Source: an uncultured Treponema sp.
Lineage (GTDB): Bacteria; Spirochaetota; Spirochaetia; Treponematales; Treponemataceae
Direction: 5' to 3'
Assembly (NCBI RefSeq): GCF_945873775.1
Contig: NZ_CAMCEC010000016.1
Location: 1 to 52,741, forward strand
Length of the DNA: 52,741 nucleotides
Positions 32,017 to 40,354 of the stretch are shown here, in pieces (position 1 is the first letter of the stretch; every line of letters starts with the position of its first letter). The notes under the pieces were generated by a model, which was not told the DNA's origin, did not search any database, and worked only from the letters and a program-made list of their open reading frames with translations. A program made the translations under genes and the position numbers.

Positions 32017-34589
32017 ACTACAAAAATCTTCCTGTCTATGAGCAGAAAGAAAGAATCCTTGAAGCGTTAAAAAACAATCAGGTTATAATAGTGCAAAGTC
32101 CGACCGGCTCTGGAAAAACCACGCAGCTTCCCGTTATCTTGCACGAGGCAGGATACTCGCAGACAGGAACAATCGCCGTAACCCAGCCAAGAAGAATTGC
32201 GGCTTTAAGTGTAAGCGAGTTCATTGCAAAGCAGCTAAAGACAAAATATCCGGGGCTTGTAGGATACAAAGTTCGCTTTGAAGACAAGACTGACCCGACA
32301 ACAAAAATCAAAATAATGACAGACGGAATTCTTTTGCAGGAAATGAAGCTTGATCCATACATGAGCAAGTATTCCATTATCATGGTGGATGAAGCGCATG
32401 AACGCAGTTTGAACATAGACTTTGCGCTTGGACTTTTAAAAAGAATTCTTGCAGTGCGCCACGACTTTAAAGTAATAGTAAGCTCTGCCACAATGAACGC
32501 GGAAAACTTCAGCAGATATTTTGGCAACTGCCCTATCATAAATATTGAAACACAGACATTCCCGGTAGCGATGGTTTATGATCCGCCTGAATCCAAGCCG
32601 ACCACAACAACAGAAGCCGGAGTTGAAGCAATCCTTGGAAAAATAGAAAAAACAATTGACCGGGTGCTGGACAACAAGGAAACTGGCGACATTCTCGTTT
32701 TCCTTCCGGGCGAAAAAATAATAAAGGACTGCATGCAGCGGCTGTACAATGCTACTTTCAGAAACAAAATCCACATTGTTCCGCTTTACGGCAGGCTTCC
32801 AAAAGAAGAGCAGGAACGGGTTTTTGACAATGCTCCGTTCGGAAAAAAGAAAGTTGTCCTTAGCACGAACATTGCAGAAACTTCTATTACAATAAACGGA
32901 ATTACAACAGTAATAGACTCAGGACTTGCGAAGCTGAATTTTTACAGTCCAAAGACATTCACTTCAAGCCTCGTGGAAACTCCGGTAAGCCGCGCAAGCT
33001 GCAGCCAGAGAAGAGGAAGAGCCGGACGCACCTGTGAAGGAACTTGCTACAGGCTTTATTCACGCAAGGATTTTGAAAGCCGCCAGGAATACACAACTGA
33101 AGAGATTTACAGAACAGATTTGAGCGAAGTTGTTTTGCGCATGGCGGAGCTTGGAATAACTGAATTTGAAAAGTTTGATTTTATTTCGCCGCCCGGACAC
33201 GAAGGACTTGTTGGAGCTGTCAACACATTGAATATGCTGGGCGCGCTTGAAAAAGACGGCTCGCTTTCCAGCATCGGAAAACTCATGGTTCAGTTCCCGC
33301 TTGAGCCTCGCATAAGCCGAATAATTGTAGAAAGCATAATGCGCTATCCGAATGTAATGGAAGAAGTTCTGATTGCGTCTTCGTTCTTAAGCGCGCAGTC
33401 TCCATTCGTGCTTCCTGTTGGAGAAGAAATGGATGCCCGTCAAGCCCACCATTCATTCAGAGATATGCAGGGAGACTTTGTTGCCTACGTAAAAATGTTC
33501 AGGACTTATTCAGAAATGAAAAACAAGGAAGCGTTCTGCAAAAAGAATTATCTTGATGAGCGCGTCATGGCTGAAATCCAGAACATAAAAATTCAGCTTG
33601 AAGAAATCGTGTCGCAAAAGCTTCAGCTTCCGATTTTAAATAACGGAAACATGGAAGACTACCTTTGCTGCATTGGCTGCGGAATGATTCAGTTTGTGTG
33701 CGTGCGCGAAGGAAGAGAAAACTACAGAAGCCTTACGCAGGATCACATTTCAATTCATCCAGGCTCATCTATGTTCAAGACGAATCCAGTTTACATTGTA
33801 GCCGGAGAAATTGTTCGCACAAGCAGAATGTTTGCAATGAGTGTTTCGCCTCTTACAAAAAAAATCCTTGAGCAGATAAGTCCAGGGCTTGAAGAAAAAC
33901 TCAACAAAATCCGCGCGGAAAAAGAAAAGGACAGAGCAGAAAAAGCTCAAGCCCCAAAAGAATCAAAGAAAAAAGAAAAGCAAGAAAACAAAAAGGGCGC
34001 AAAAAAAGAAGACAAGAAAAAGGATGAAAATACAGTTTCGTTCGGCGGAGAGTCATTTGAATGCAAAAAAATCAAAGGCAAAAAGACATTGCTTCTTCCG
34101 TGGAATGAATTCAAAAGCGCAGCCTCAAAGGAAACAAACGAAAGCCTCTTGAACAACATTGCAGGAATGAAAGGCACAATTCTTATGAAGGGCGGATTCA
34201 AGCTGCTTTCCGGCGAAAAAATGGAAGCCATAATGAAAATTGCAAAGACGCTCAACTTGAATCCAATTGATGAAAAATCCTGGCCGCGCAAACTGAACAT
34301 AAATATTTTTGAAAACGGCGGACTTGAACAGCTTGTAAAAAACATTGAATTTGTAATGCGCATAACGGTCGCAAAAGCCGCTTCAAAAGAGCTTGGTTTT
34401 GTCTGCCTATTTACAGACGGAAACGGAACTTACTGGTTCAAGGTTTCAAGAGGATTTACAACCGCGCTTAATGAAAGCCTTGCATCTCTTGAAAAACTTA
34501 TTGACGACACAAAGGACTCAGAGCTTGATATTTCGCGAAAAGAAAAAATAAATATGCTCTACAGACTTTTGGACGGAATGTATAAGTAA
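32007..34589 (+). CDS. DEAH-box ATP-dependent RNA helicase (HrpA/HrpB-like)
   Basis: An 860-residue superfamily 2 helicase. Motif I is SPTGSGKTTQLP near residue 31, motif II DEAHERS near 131, motif III SAT, motif V STNIAETSITI and motif VI QRRGRAGR. The winged-helix/ratchet and OB-like regions follow (to about residue 620). A Lys/Glu-rich linker of about 50 residues (KEKDRAEKAQAPK onward) then joins an extra C-terminal domain of about 180 residues that I do not recognise and that is not typical of E. coli HrpA or HrpB. It probably remodels rRNA or mRNA. The gene ends with a strong terminator. Confidence 0.9.
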   Translation: MSINYKNLPVYEQKERILEALKNNQVIIVQSPTGSGKTTQLPVILHEAGYSQTGTIAVTQPRRIAALSVSEFIAKQLKTKYPGLVGYKVRFEDKTDPTTKIKIMTDGILLQEMKLDPYMSKYSIIMVDEAHERSLNIDFALGLLKRILAVRHDFKVIVSSATMNAENFSRYFGNCPIINIETQTFPVAMVYDPPESKPTTTTEAGVEAILGKIEKTIDRVLDNKETGDILVFLPGEKIIKDCMQRLYNATFRNKIHIVPLYGRLPKEEQERVFDNAPFGKKKVVLSTNIAETSITINGITTVIDSGLAKLNFYSPKTFTSSLVETPVSRASCSQRRGRAGRTCEGTCYRLYSRKDFESRQEYTTEEIYRTDLSEVVLRMAELGITEFEKFDFISPPGHEGLVGAVNTLNMLGALEKDGSLSSIGKLMVQFPLEPRISRIIVESIMRYPNVMEEVLIASSFLSAQSPFVLPVGEEMDARQAHHSFRDMQGDFVAYVKMFRTYSEMKNKEAFCKKNYLDERVMAEIQNIKIQLEEIVSQKLQLPILNNGNMEDYLCCIGCGMIQFVCVREGRENYRSLTQDHISIHPGSSMFKTNPVYIVAGEIVRTSRMFAMSVSPLTKKILEQISPGLEEKLNKIRAEKEKDRAEKAQAPKESKKKEKQENKKGAKKEDKKKDENTVSFGGESFECKKIKGKKTLLLPWNEFKSAASKETNESLLNNIAGMKGTILMKGGFKLLSGEKMEAIMKIAKTLNLNPIDEKSWPRKLNINIFENGGLEQLVKNIEFVMRITVAKAASKELGFVCLFTDGNGTYWFKVSRGFTTALNESLASLEKLIDDTKDSELDISRKEKINMLYRLLDGMYK

Positions 34590-34613
34590 ATATTGAAAAT
34601 TTTACTCCATACC

Positions 34614-34644
34614 AATCCCATGAAACATCATGGGATTATTTTTT
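34614..34644 (+). terminator. Terminator of the helicase gene
   Basis: AATCCCATGA (34614) and TCATGGGATT (34628) form a perfect 10-bp stem with loop AACA, followed by A and six T. Confidence 0.9.
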
Positions 34645-34766
34645 CTAATCTTAAAACCAGCAAAAATCCCCGCTGCTTATAAAAAACTCTTCAAAACCAT
34701 GCATTTTCTGCATTTTTGCGGCAATGAATAAGTATAGAAATTTTCAAGCACAAACAGGAAGAAAAA

Positions 34767-35693
34767 ATGCAAAGACATGAACTTACACCGGCTCAGAAAT
34801 GGGAGCGGCTCACACTCGCAGACAACTTCATATTCTGCAAAGTCCTTGAGGACAACCCGGAAATCTGCAGGCATCTTATCGAGATTCTCCTCAACATAAA
34901 AATCGACAGAATCGAAAAGCCAGCCGCAGAAAAATCTCTGAAAACTGACTTCACATCGCACGGAATAAGATTCGACGTATATGTAAAGGACGGAAACGGC
35001 CGCTCGTTCGACATAGAGATTCAGACAACGCGCAGCACTTCCCTCGCAAAACGCGCCCGGTATTATCAAGGGCTGATGGATGTTGACAATGTGCAGCACG
35101 GAGCAGGCTATGACGTGCTTAATGAAAGCTATGTTATTTTTTTGTGCATGGGAGACGCATTCGGAAAAGGATTCCCAGTCTACACATTCCGCTACCGCGC
35201 CGATGAGGACAACGAGCTTGCAATGGATGACGGAACAGTAAACATCTTTTTCAATGCTAAAAAGTATGATACAATGAAGTCCGAGGAACTGAAATCATTT
35301 TTCAAGTATCTCTGCGGAAAAGAGCCGACTTCCGGTTTCACAGACAGGCTCTCCGCGCTGGTTGAGCGTGTAAAAACAAACGCGCAGTGGAGGCACAGGT
35401 TTATGACATGGGAACAGGAAATGGCTATTCAGGCAGAGGAAAGAGCCAAAGAACTTGCTCAAGACATAGCTCAAGATATTGCAAAAGAAAGAGCCAAGGA
35501 AATTGCTCAAGATATGGCTAGAGACATGGTCAAAGATGCTGCACAAAGCATAGCCAATGATATTGCAAATCAAAAAATTATTGAAACTGCGCAAAAAATG
35601 CTTCAGGAAAATATAGGAACGCCAGAGCAAGTTTCGATGGTTACAAATCTTCCGCTTGAAAAAGTGCTAGAACTTCAAAAGGAAATTAAATAG
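34767..35693 (+). CDS. Rpn-family PD-(D/E)XK nuclease / transposase-like protein
   Basis: A 308-residue protein of the Rpn (recombination-promoting nuclease, PD-(D/E)XK transposase-like) group, often present in many copies in treponemes. LTLADNFIFCKVLEDNPEIC at the N-terminus, GIRFDVYVKDGNGRSFDIEIQT (the D...E-X-Q nuclease core) and FRYRADEDNELAMDDGTVNI are typical. The C-terminal 70 residues are an Ala/Asp/Lys helical repeat (ELAQDIAQDIAKERAKEIAQ and on), a region that varies in length between family members. AGGAAG precedes the ATG. No terminal inverted repeats are seen around it, so it does not appear to be part of a mobile element. Confidence 0.85.
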   Translation: MQRHELTPAQKWERLTLADNFIFCKVLEDNPEICRHLIEILLNIKIDRIEKPAAEKSLKTDFTSHGIRFDVYVKDGNGRSFDIEIQTTRSTSLAKRARYYQGLMDVDNVQHGAGYDVLNESYVIFLCMGDAFGKGFPVYTFRYRADEDNELAMDDGTVNIFFNAKKYDTMKSEELKSFFKYLCGKEPTSGFTDRLSALVERVKTNAQWRHRFMTWEQEMAIQAEERAKELAQDIAQDIAKERAKEIAQDMARDMVKDAAQSIANDIANQKIIETAQKMLQENIGTPEQVSMVTNLPLEKVLELQKEIK

Positions 35694-35694
35694 C

Positions 35695-37557
35695 TTACAA
35701 TTTTATTCCTGCGCTTAATGTGAATGATGTTCCAGGCGCAGGATAGCCGTCAACATGGACATACTGAAAGTCAAAAACATTTTGCCACAAAAACTGCGCA
35801 TAAAATTTTTTTCCTGTCCAGGAAAGGCTTGTATCCAAATTAAAATAATCAGGCACATAAAGAATATTGCTATTGCTTGTATATTTTTTTGAATTATAAG
35901 AAAAAACTGTTGTCCAAATAAAATCATTAAAAAACGAATATTTTTCAGTCAAAGAAAAAGTATGCACAGGTGTGTACATTATCTGATTTCCATCCGTGCT
36001 TCCACCTGAAGTCAAGACAGCCTTGCAAAAAGTATAGCTTGCAGAAAATTCAAGATTGCCAAAAAGCTCTTTGGTGGAAAAATAAAAGTCCGCGCCCCAA
36101 TTCACGGATGAGCCCCAGTTGTCCGGCGACCAAGAGCCGCTTGTATCGCTCACCCACCCGATTTTGTCCTTATAAAAAATCAAAAAAGGCTTTACAGAAA
36201 CTTCGAATTTTTGCGAGTACAAAAGTCCTGTGTAAAACGAATATGCGCTTTCGCTCTTTAAATCTGGATTTCCGGTTCCGCCATCACCTGAATAATAAAG
36301 CTGCTGAAAAACTGGATTCGTTATGTTTTTTGAAGCCTTAAAGAAAAAAGCAAAATTTTCTAAGTTCCGTTCTGCTGAAAAACTGTAGAGCAAACTCAAA
36401 GTATTTGAAAGCTCAAAATAATCGAGTGGAAGCGACATAGAAAAGTTCCAGCCCAAAATTTCAAACTTTACAGACGGAGAAAAGAACGCAGAAAAAAGCG
36501 AATGTGAATAATTTGCATTTTCTTTGCCAGAAGAAATTTCATCAGAAAAATCATAAGAACAAAGCGCGTAAAATTCCAAAAAGTCCAAGACAGAACTTTC
36601 CGCCTGAAAAGAAAAATTACTTACTTTGTATTCGTTTCCCAAATCTGAAAAACGGGCGTGCTTTGTGTAGTCAAGGTCTGAATATTTGTACGATGGCAAA
36701 ACTTTTAAGTTCCATTTTTCAAACGGAAGAAACACAGGAAGCGCAAAAACAAGCGAAAGGTCTTTTTGATTTTCTTCTGTAAAATACGCGCCTCCAGTTT
36801 TTCCGCAGTTGGCATCGGAATAGATTGCATAGCTTGAAAATCCAAACGAAGCGCCAGGAAATTTTTGCGTGGCAAATTCTGCAAAAAGTGAATTGTTAAA
36901 AAGCGTGCGCTCATAGCCTGAATATTTTTTCTTGTAACCTGAATACGAATCGCTAAAATCCGGCTTGTAAGTTGCATCCAGCGAACGGTAGCCAAAATGA
37001 TTTTTCTTGTGCGAAACATTGAAAGCTTCGTGCACAAAAAGAGATGAGCCGTTTTCAAAAATAAGTGGAACAGAAAATTCAGTTCTTGCCGCAGGACTGT
37101 CGTTCACGGATGAAAGATAACTTTGAGTTTTTAGCTCCGCGCCTGCATGAATCTTGCTAAAGTCGCAGGAAACCGTAGTTATGTAAATTGCAACAGAGCC
37201 GTTTACCGCGGCAGGATTTACTTTTATAGATTTTACAGTGGAAAAGTCCAAAGTAGAAAAATCAAACTTGCCGGTATTGGGATCGTTCACAAGCACATTG
37301 TTTATGTAAATTTTTATTGAAGAATTCCAATAGCCATGAAATGTAAGCTCATTGTTTCCTTTTTTAAATGCAAAGCCCGCGCTTTCCAAAGCCTGTTCTG
37401 CACAAGAAAAAGAAGACAAAGCATCTTCGTCCAGAACGATAAGCTCTGGATTTTTTGCGCGGTGAATTGTTGTTGTAATGCCCGGAAGCTCCAGTTCCTG
37501 AGAAAAGGAATACAAAGAAGCAGACAAAGCAAAGAGAAAAGCAAACAGATTTTTCAT
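35695..37557 (-). CDS. TonB-dependent outer-membrane receptor (BtuB-sized)
   Basis: A 620-residue protein with a signal peptide (FAFLFALSASLYSFSQ), a plug domain at about 22-130 (VLDEDALSSFSCAEQALESA, IKIYINNVLVNDPNTGKFDF, VKSIKVNPAAVNGSVA), and a beta-barrel to the C-terminus with alternating aromatic strands. FQQLYYSGDGGTGNPDLKSE, NLDTSLSWTGKKFYAQFLWQ and NVFDFQYVHVDGYPAPG are the usual late-barrel motifs of TonB-dependent receptors. The length is close to the vitamin B12 receptor BtuB. It is the third gene behind a cobalamin-riboswitch-like leader and two lipoprotein genes, so cobalamin is a candidate ligand, by inference only. No Shine-Dalgarno sequence is obvious; a repeat hairpin sits just upstream. 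Confidence 0.8.
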   Translation of the reverse strand: MKNLFAFLFALSASLYSFSQELELPGITTTIHRAKNPELIVLDEDALSSFSCAEQALESAGFAFKKGNNELTFHGYWNSSIKIYINNVLVNDPNTGKFDFSTLDFSTVKSIKVNPAAVNGSVAIYITTVSCDFSKIHAGAELKTQSYLSSVNDSPAARTEFSVPLIFENGSSLFVHEAFNVSHKKNHFGYRSLDATYKPDFSDSYSGYKKKYSGYERTLFNNSLFAEFATQKFPGASFGFSSYAIYSDANCGKTGGAYFTEENQKDLSLVFALPVFLPFEKWNLKVLPSYKYSDLDYTKHARFSDLGNEYKVSNFSFQAESSVLDFLEFYALCSYDFSDEISSGKENANYSHSLFSAFFSPSVKFEILGWNFSMSLPLDYFELSNTLSLLYSFSAERNLENFAFFFKASKNITNPVFQQLYYSGDGGTGNPDLKSESAYSFYTGLLYSQKFEVSVKPFLIFYKDKIGWVSDTSGSWSPDNWGSSVNWGADFYFSTKELFGNLEFSASYTFCKAVLTSGGSTDGNQIMYTPVHTFSLTEKYSFFNDFIWTTVFSYNSKKYTSNSNILYVPDYFNLDTSLSWTGKKFYAQFLWQNVFDFQYVHVDGYPAPGTSFTLSAGIKL

Positions 37558-37560
37558 ATC

Positions 37561-37592
37561 AATGACATCTTCGGGATTTGCCCCCGAAGATG
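37561..37592. repeat. Half palindromic element between the lipoprotein and receptor genes
   Basis: AATGACATCTTCGGG and CCCGAAGATG form a stem of about 10 bp around TTTGCC, matching one hairpin of the MITE-like family. Inside the operon it could attenuate the receptor gene or tune its mRNA stability. Confidence 0.65.
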
Positions 37593-37599
37593 AAAAAAA

Positions 37600-38418
37600 T
37601 TATTCTACTTTAGAAAAAACATTTTTAGTTGGAACAATAGAAGAAGAAACTGTGCGGCCAGTTTTGTCTGCACCAGATGAAGAAGAAGTCCAATAAGTTG
37701 TGTTAAAACAATCCGCATTATTAAATGCAAATTTTTCAACGGCCTCATCAAGAGTTGTTATATTTTTATAAGCATCTCCTGCAGCACCTTCAATATAAAT
37801 CTTTGTGTCACTAAATACAGAATCTTTATTTAAAGAAGTTGGAATTTCACCATTCTTTGTAAGGAACTGAAATTTTACGCCATACCAGCAACCAACGCTT
37901 GGAGTACCATACGGCGAATATTTTGCCTGAAAAAGAATTACACCAGAATGCTTATCCAATTCACTATCAGAAATTCCATCAGAAGAATCTGCACCAGAGA
38001 GAAGATTGTAAACAACATAAACTTTGTTTGAACCTTTTAAGTTAAGATATTTCACTTCCGAATCATAGGTATTAGGATTTTTAATATAATCAGAATTTTC
38101 AGTTAAACCATCAATAGAATTAAGAGCTGCACATGAACTTGCTGTAGCGTAAGCAATTGAAGGACGCAAAATAAAAGCAATCTCAGCCCCATAATTACTA
38201 TATGCAGTTGTGGAATACACTCCGCTGACGGGGTCGTCAGCGGAAAGCTCGACGGGGTCGTCAGCGGAAAGCTCGACGGGGTAAAGAGAATAATGAATGC
38301 TATCATCATCGTCGTCATCTGATTTACAGCTTGTAAAAGAAACTGCAACAAATGCAGACATCAAAAGCGCGGTCAATACCAACCAAGCGCGGTTAAAAGA
38401 AAATTTTGTGTTTTTCAT
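37600..38418 (-). CDS. Lipoprotein with acidic run and in-frame tandem repeat
   Basis: A 272-residue lipoprotein: WLVLTALLMSAFVAVSFTSC is a type II signal peptide with lipobox FTSC. The mature protein begins CKSDDDDDDS, an acidic linker, then contains VELSADDP twice from a 24-bp DNA repeat. The remainder (about 200 residues) is beta-rich (VKYLNLKGSNKVYVVYNLL, GCWYGVKFQFLT) with no family I know. I use the second ATG because GGAG lies 6 nt before it. It lies between another lipoprotein and a TonB-dependent receptor, so a surface substrate-binding role is plausible. Confidence 0.75.
   Translation of the reverse strand: MKNTKFSFNRAWLVLTALLMSAFVAVSFTSCKSDDDDDDSIHYSLYPVELSADDPVELSADDPVSGVYSTTAYSNYGAEIAFILRPSIAYATASSCAALNSIDGLTENSDYIKNPNTYDSEVKYLNLKGSNKVYVVYNLLSGADSSDGISDSELDKHSGVILFQAKYSPYGTPSVGCWYGVKFQFLTKNGEIPTSLNKDSVFSDTKIYIEGAAGDAYKNITTLDEAVEKFAFNNADCFNTTYWTSSSSGADKTGRTVSSSIVPTKNVFSKVE
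38227..38281. repeat. 24-bp in-frame tandem repeat
   Basis: GACGGGG recurs at 38227, 38251 and 38275, giving two full 24-bp units plus the start of a third. Each unit encodes eight residues (VELSADDP), so changes in copy number keep the frame and would vary the linker length just after the lipid anchor. Confidence 0.9.
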
Positions 38419-38478
38419 AAAAAACTCCATTGCGTTTAAATTTTACAGCTCACTATGCTAGGAGCTGTGTAAGATGAA

Positions 38479-40032
38479 TTATTGCTTTGTAAAATCTCTA
38501 ATCTGAGAATTCATAATGCTCCAATCATATGTATCAGGCAAACTGCTTTCAGTATATACCTTTGGTGGTCTCACATGAAAATACTGATTACCATAATAAT
38601 GCATCAAATAAGCTGCATAATTAGATGAACCATCTGTAAGCAATATCGCATAACCATTATAAGTACTACCAGATAACCATAACTTAACTTGTATACAAGT
38701 ATATTCTGTAGAATCATAATTAAAACTTGAACCATTCATTTTCAAAGTATGTCCATTAGACTTTTTAGTTACAAAAGTTCCATTGTCAGGTAAATTTTCA
38801 GTTTCAAATTTTAATTTGTCCTTTAATGCAAGATAAATATCATAACTTTCCAAAGACAATTCAGCAGAATCTGACTTCAATTCATGAACATAGGAATCTT
38901 TGTTAAGATAAAATGAATTAGGCAGTCCATACCACCAATAATCCTCAATTTTGTCTTCTGGAATTGTGTAGCTAGGAATGTGTTTTTTTATTTCAGCCCA
39001 TGTCCAAGTTTTTGAAGTATATGAATCTTCTGTGTATGTTCCTATCGAATCACCTTTTTTCACTGTCCAATATTCCAAGCTACTGTCTTTTGACTGAACA
39101 GGTTCTCCAAAGTAGAAGTTAAAGACATAGTGAATCAATGTTTCAGAAGGACCATTAAATGTGTCATCCATATCCAGAGTGGAATCCATAGCTTCCGCAG
39201 GGCTGTCGTACCAATCCGAAGACCATTGGATTCTCCACTCGCCCCCCCCATTGTTTTTTAGGGTACAGTGATTCCAAAACAGACCTTGCTTTGTTATAAA
39301 AGGCTCGTTTCCAGTTATGCCAGGACTAGTTGAGCCTGCCGCACCTTTTTGGGAAGTGTGAGCCAAAAGCAAATCATAAGTTTTTGTGTTCTCGTCATAT
39401 TCTGTGGCAAGAACATTTGCAAACCAGTAATGGCTTACATCTTTAGAAATGCTGAGCTTTGCGCCAATTTGCAGCTCCCAGCCTTTATTATTCAATTTAT
39501 ATTTTCCATCAAAATTTGAAAGATAGTCAGATTTTAATGCAGGAACTTTTTCATAGTCAAAAAACGAAGCACTGTTATCTGTGGCAATCTGCATACCTGT
39601 TGCAGAAAGAAAATCGCATTTAAAGTAAACATTGCCATTGCTTTCTTTATAAAAAGAAACTTCAGAAGTTTTTCCTATTTCGCGTATATTTGTAGAATAA
39701 ATAATCTTCGCTTTTGTTATGCCGTTTTCTTCTGCGGTAAGCTGAATCCATCGTTCCGTATTAATACCGTCCGGCATATAATTTAAATAAACAATCTTTT
39801 TATCTTTATCTTCTGGAAAATCGAATCTATATTCATTTGAAGCAAACCACACAGTATTTGCAACGTCATCATAAAGCAAAACTCTTGCATTGTTTTGATT
39901 TGCATTGCTTGAGCCTGAAGAAGAATTTGAACCGATAATTCCGCTGTTATCAGAATCGCCTACATTGTCCATGCACGAGGCAAAAAGAAAGGAAATTAAA
40001 AAGAAGGCAGAGCACGCCTTTATAAACTTCAT
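38479..40032 (-). CDS. Large surface lipoprotein with a poly-G tract
   Basis: A 517-residue lipoprotein with lipobox FASC (MKFIKACSAFFLISFLFASC), a low-complexity Ser/Asn linker (SNSSSGSSNANQNN) and then about 450 residues rich in Trp, Tyr and Asp (FWNHCTLKNNGGGEWRIQWS, DYWWYGLPNSFYLNKDS), which suggests a ligand-binding beta structure. I recognise no family. A run of eight G encodes the GGG of NNGGGEW; slippage would truncate the protein halfway. It is the first gene of the lipoprotein-lipoprotein-TonB receptor operon, behind a structured leader. The layout is reminiscent of systems where surface lipoproteins capture a ligand for a TonB receptor (SusD or BtuG type). Confidence 0.78.
   Translation of the reverse strand: MKFIKACSAFFLISFLFASCMDNVGDSDNSGIIGSNSSSGSSNANQNNARVLLYDDVANTVWFASNEYRFDFPEDKDKKIVYLNYMPDGINTERWIQLTAEENGITKAKIIYSTNIREIGKTSEVSFYKESNGNVYFKCDFLSATGMQIATDNSASFFDYEKVPALKSDYLSNFDGKYKLNNKGWELQIGAKLSISKDVSHYWFANVLATEYDENTKTYDLLLAHTSQKGAAGSTSPGITGNEPFITKQGLFWNHCTLKNNGGGEWRIQWSSDWYDSPAEAMDSTLDMDDTFNGPSETLIHYVFNFYFGEPVQSKDSSLEYWTVKKGDSIGTYTEDSYTSKTWTWAEIKKHIPSYTIPEDKIEDYWWYGLPNSFYLNKDSYVHELKSDSAELSLESYDIYLALKDKLKFETENLPDNGTFVTKKSNGHTLKMNGSSFNYDSTEYTCIQVKLWLSGSTYNGYAILLTDGSSNYAAYLMHYYGNQYFHVRPPKVYTESSLPDTYDWSIMNSQIRDFTKQ
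39242..39249. repeat. Eight-base poly-C (coding-strand poly-G) tract
   Basis: Eight consecutive C on the + strand in the middle of the large lipoprotein gene, encoding Gly-Gly-Gly. Together with the G9 tract at 9343 it is one of the two longest G/C homopolymers noticed in the window, both in genes for exported proteins. Confidence 0.88.
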
Positions 40033-40065
40033 TTAGATGTCCCCCTAAACGAAAAAAAGAGTTAA

Positions 40066-40121
40066 GAGAAGTCCGGATTTTACGGTGGTGGGTCCTCAGC
40101 TGAATTCCACAGCATATTCTC
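40066..40121 (-). promoter_or_regulatory. Structured leader resembling the 5' core of a cobalamin riboswitch
   Basis: Read on the - strand, GAGAA closes with TTCTC over a 56-nt segment. Inside are a GCTG/CAGC stem with loop TGGAATT, then GGACCCACCACCGTAA and a CCG/CGG stem. This parallels the order GGGAA - GGTGxAAxTCC - CCCGCxACTGTxA of the cobalamin family. However, two strongly conserved bases differ and the 3' B12 box (AGTCAGGAGACCTGCC-like) is not visible. Seven T follow shortly after, so it may be an attenuator. It precedes a lipoprotein/TonB-receptor operon. Confidence 0.35.
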
Positions 40122-40157
40122 TGCATTTATATAGAAATAAATGCGCTTACACAGATA

Positions 40158-40303
40158 GGGATGTCTAATATGTTCCAAATGTCATTGCCGTACTTGATAC
40201 TGCGATGTTTCTGAAAGAAACTCGGTTAACAATCTCTAACTATACATTAGATTTTCGGGTCAAGCCCGAAAATGACATAAAAGGTACTTTTGAGACATCC
40301 CCA
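40158..40303. repeat. Palindromic MITE-like element, copy D
   Basis: About 146 bp. The outer ends GGGATGTCT and AGACATCCCC are inverted, and the inner ends are TGTCATT (40180) and AATGACA (40271). It carries an internal 27-nt segment TGCGATGTTTCTGAAAGAAA... (40201-40227), identical to one in the copy at 41844, containing its own GTTTC/GAAAC hairpin. It lies in the gap between the lipoprotein operon and the porin gene. Confidence 0.85.
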
Positions 40304-40319
40304 TGACAGGATTGTAATA

Positions 40320-40349
40320 CTGTCATCTTCGGGCATTGACCCGAAGATC
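40320..40349. repeat. Half palindromic element downstream of the porin gene
   Basis: TGTCATCTTCGGGCATTGAC followed by CCGAAGATC is a single perfect hairpin of the same family, located 6 nt after the porin stop codon. It may protect or end the porin transcript, although the T-run lies on the opposite strand. The gap 40033-40354 otherwise holds copy D and the structured leader. Confidence 0.65.
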
Positions 40350-40354
40350 TTTTT

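Noticed and set aside
34767..35693. Complete insertion sequence around the Rpn-family gene
   Set aside because: No terminal inverted repeats or target duplication were found beside the gene; Rpn proteins are usually not in IS elements.
37600..38418. HmuY-like haem-binding lipoprotein
   Set aside because: Similar context (lipoprotein next to a TonB receptor) but no HmuY sequence motifs could be recognised.
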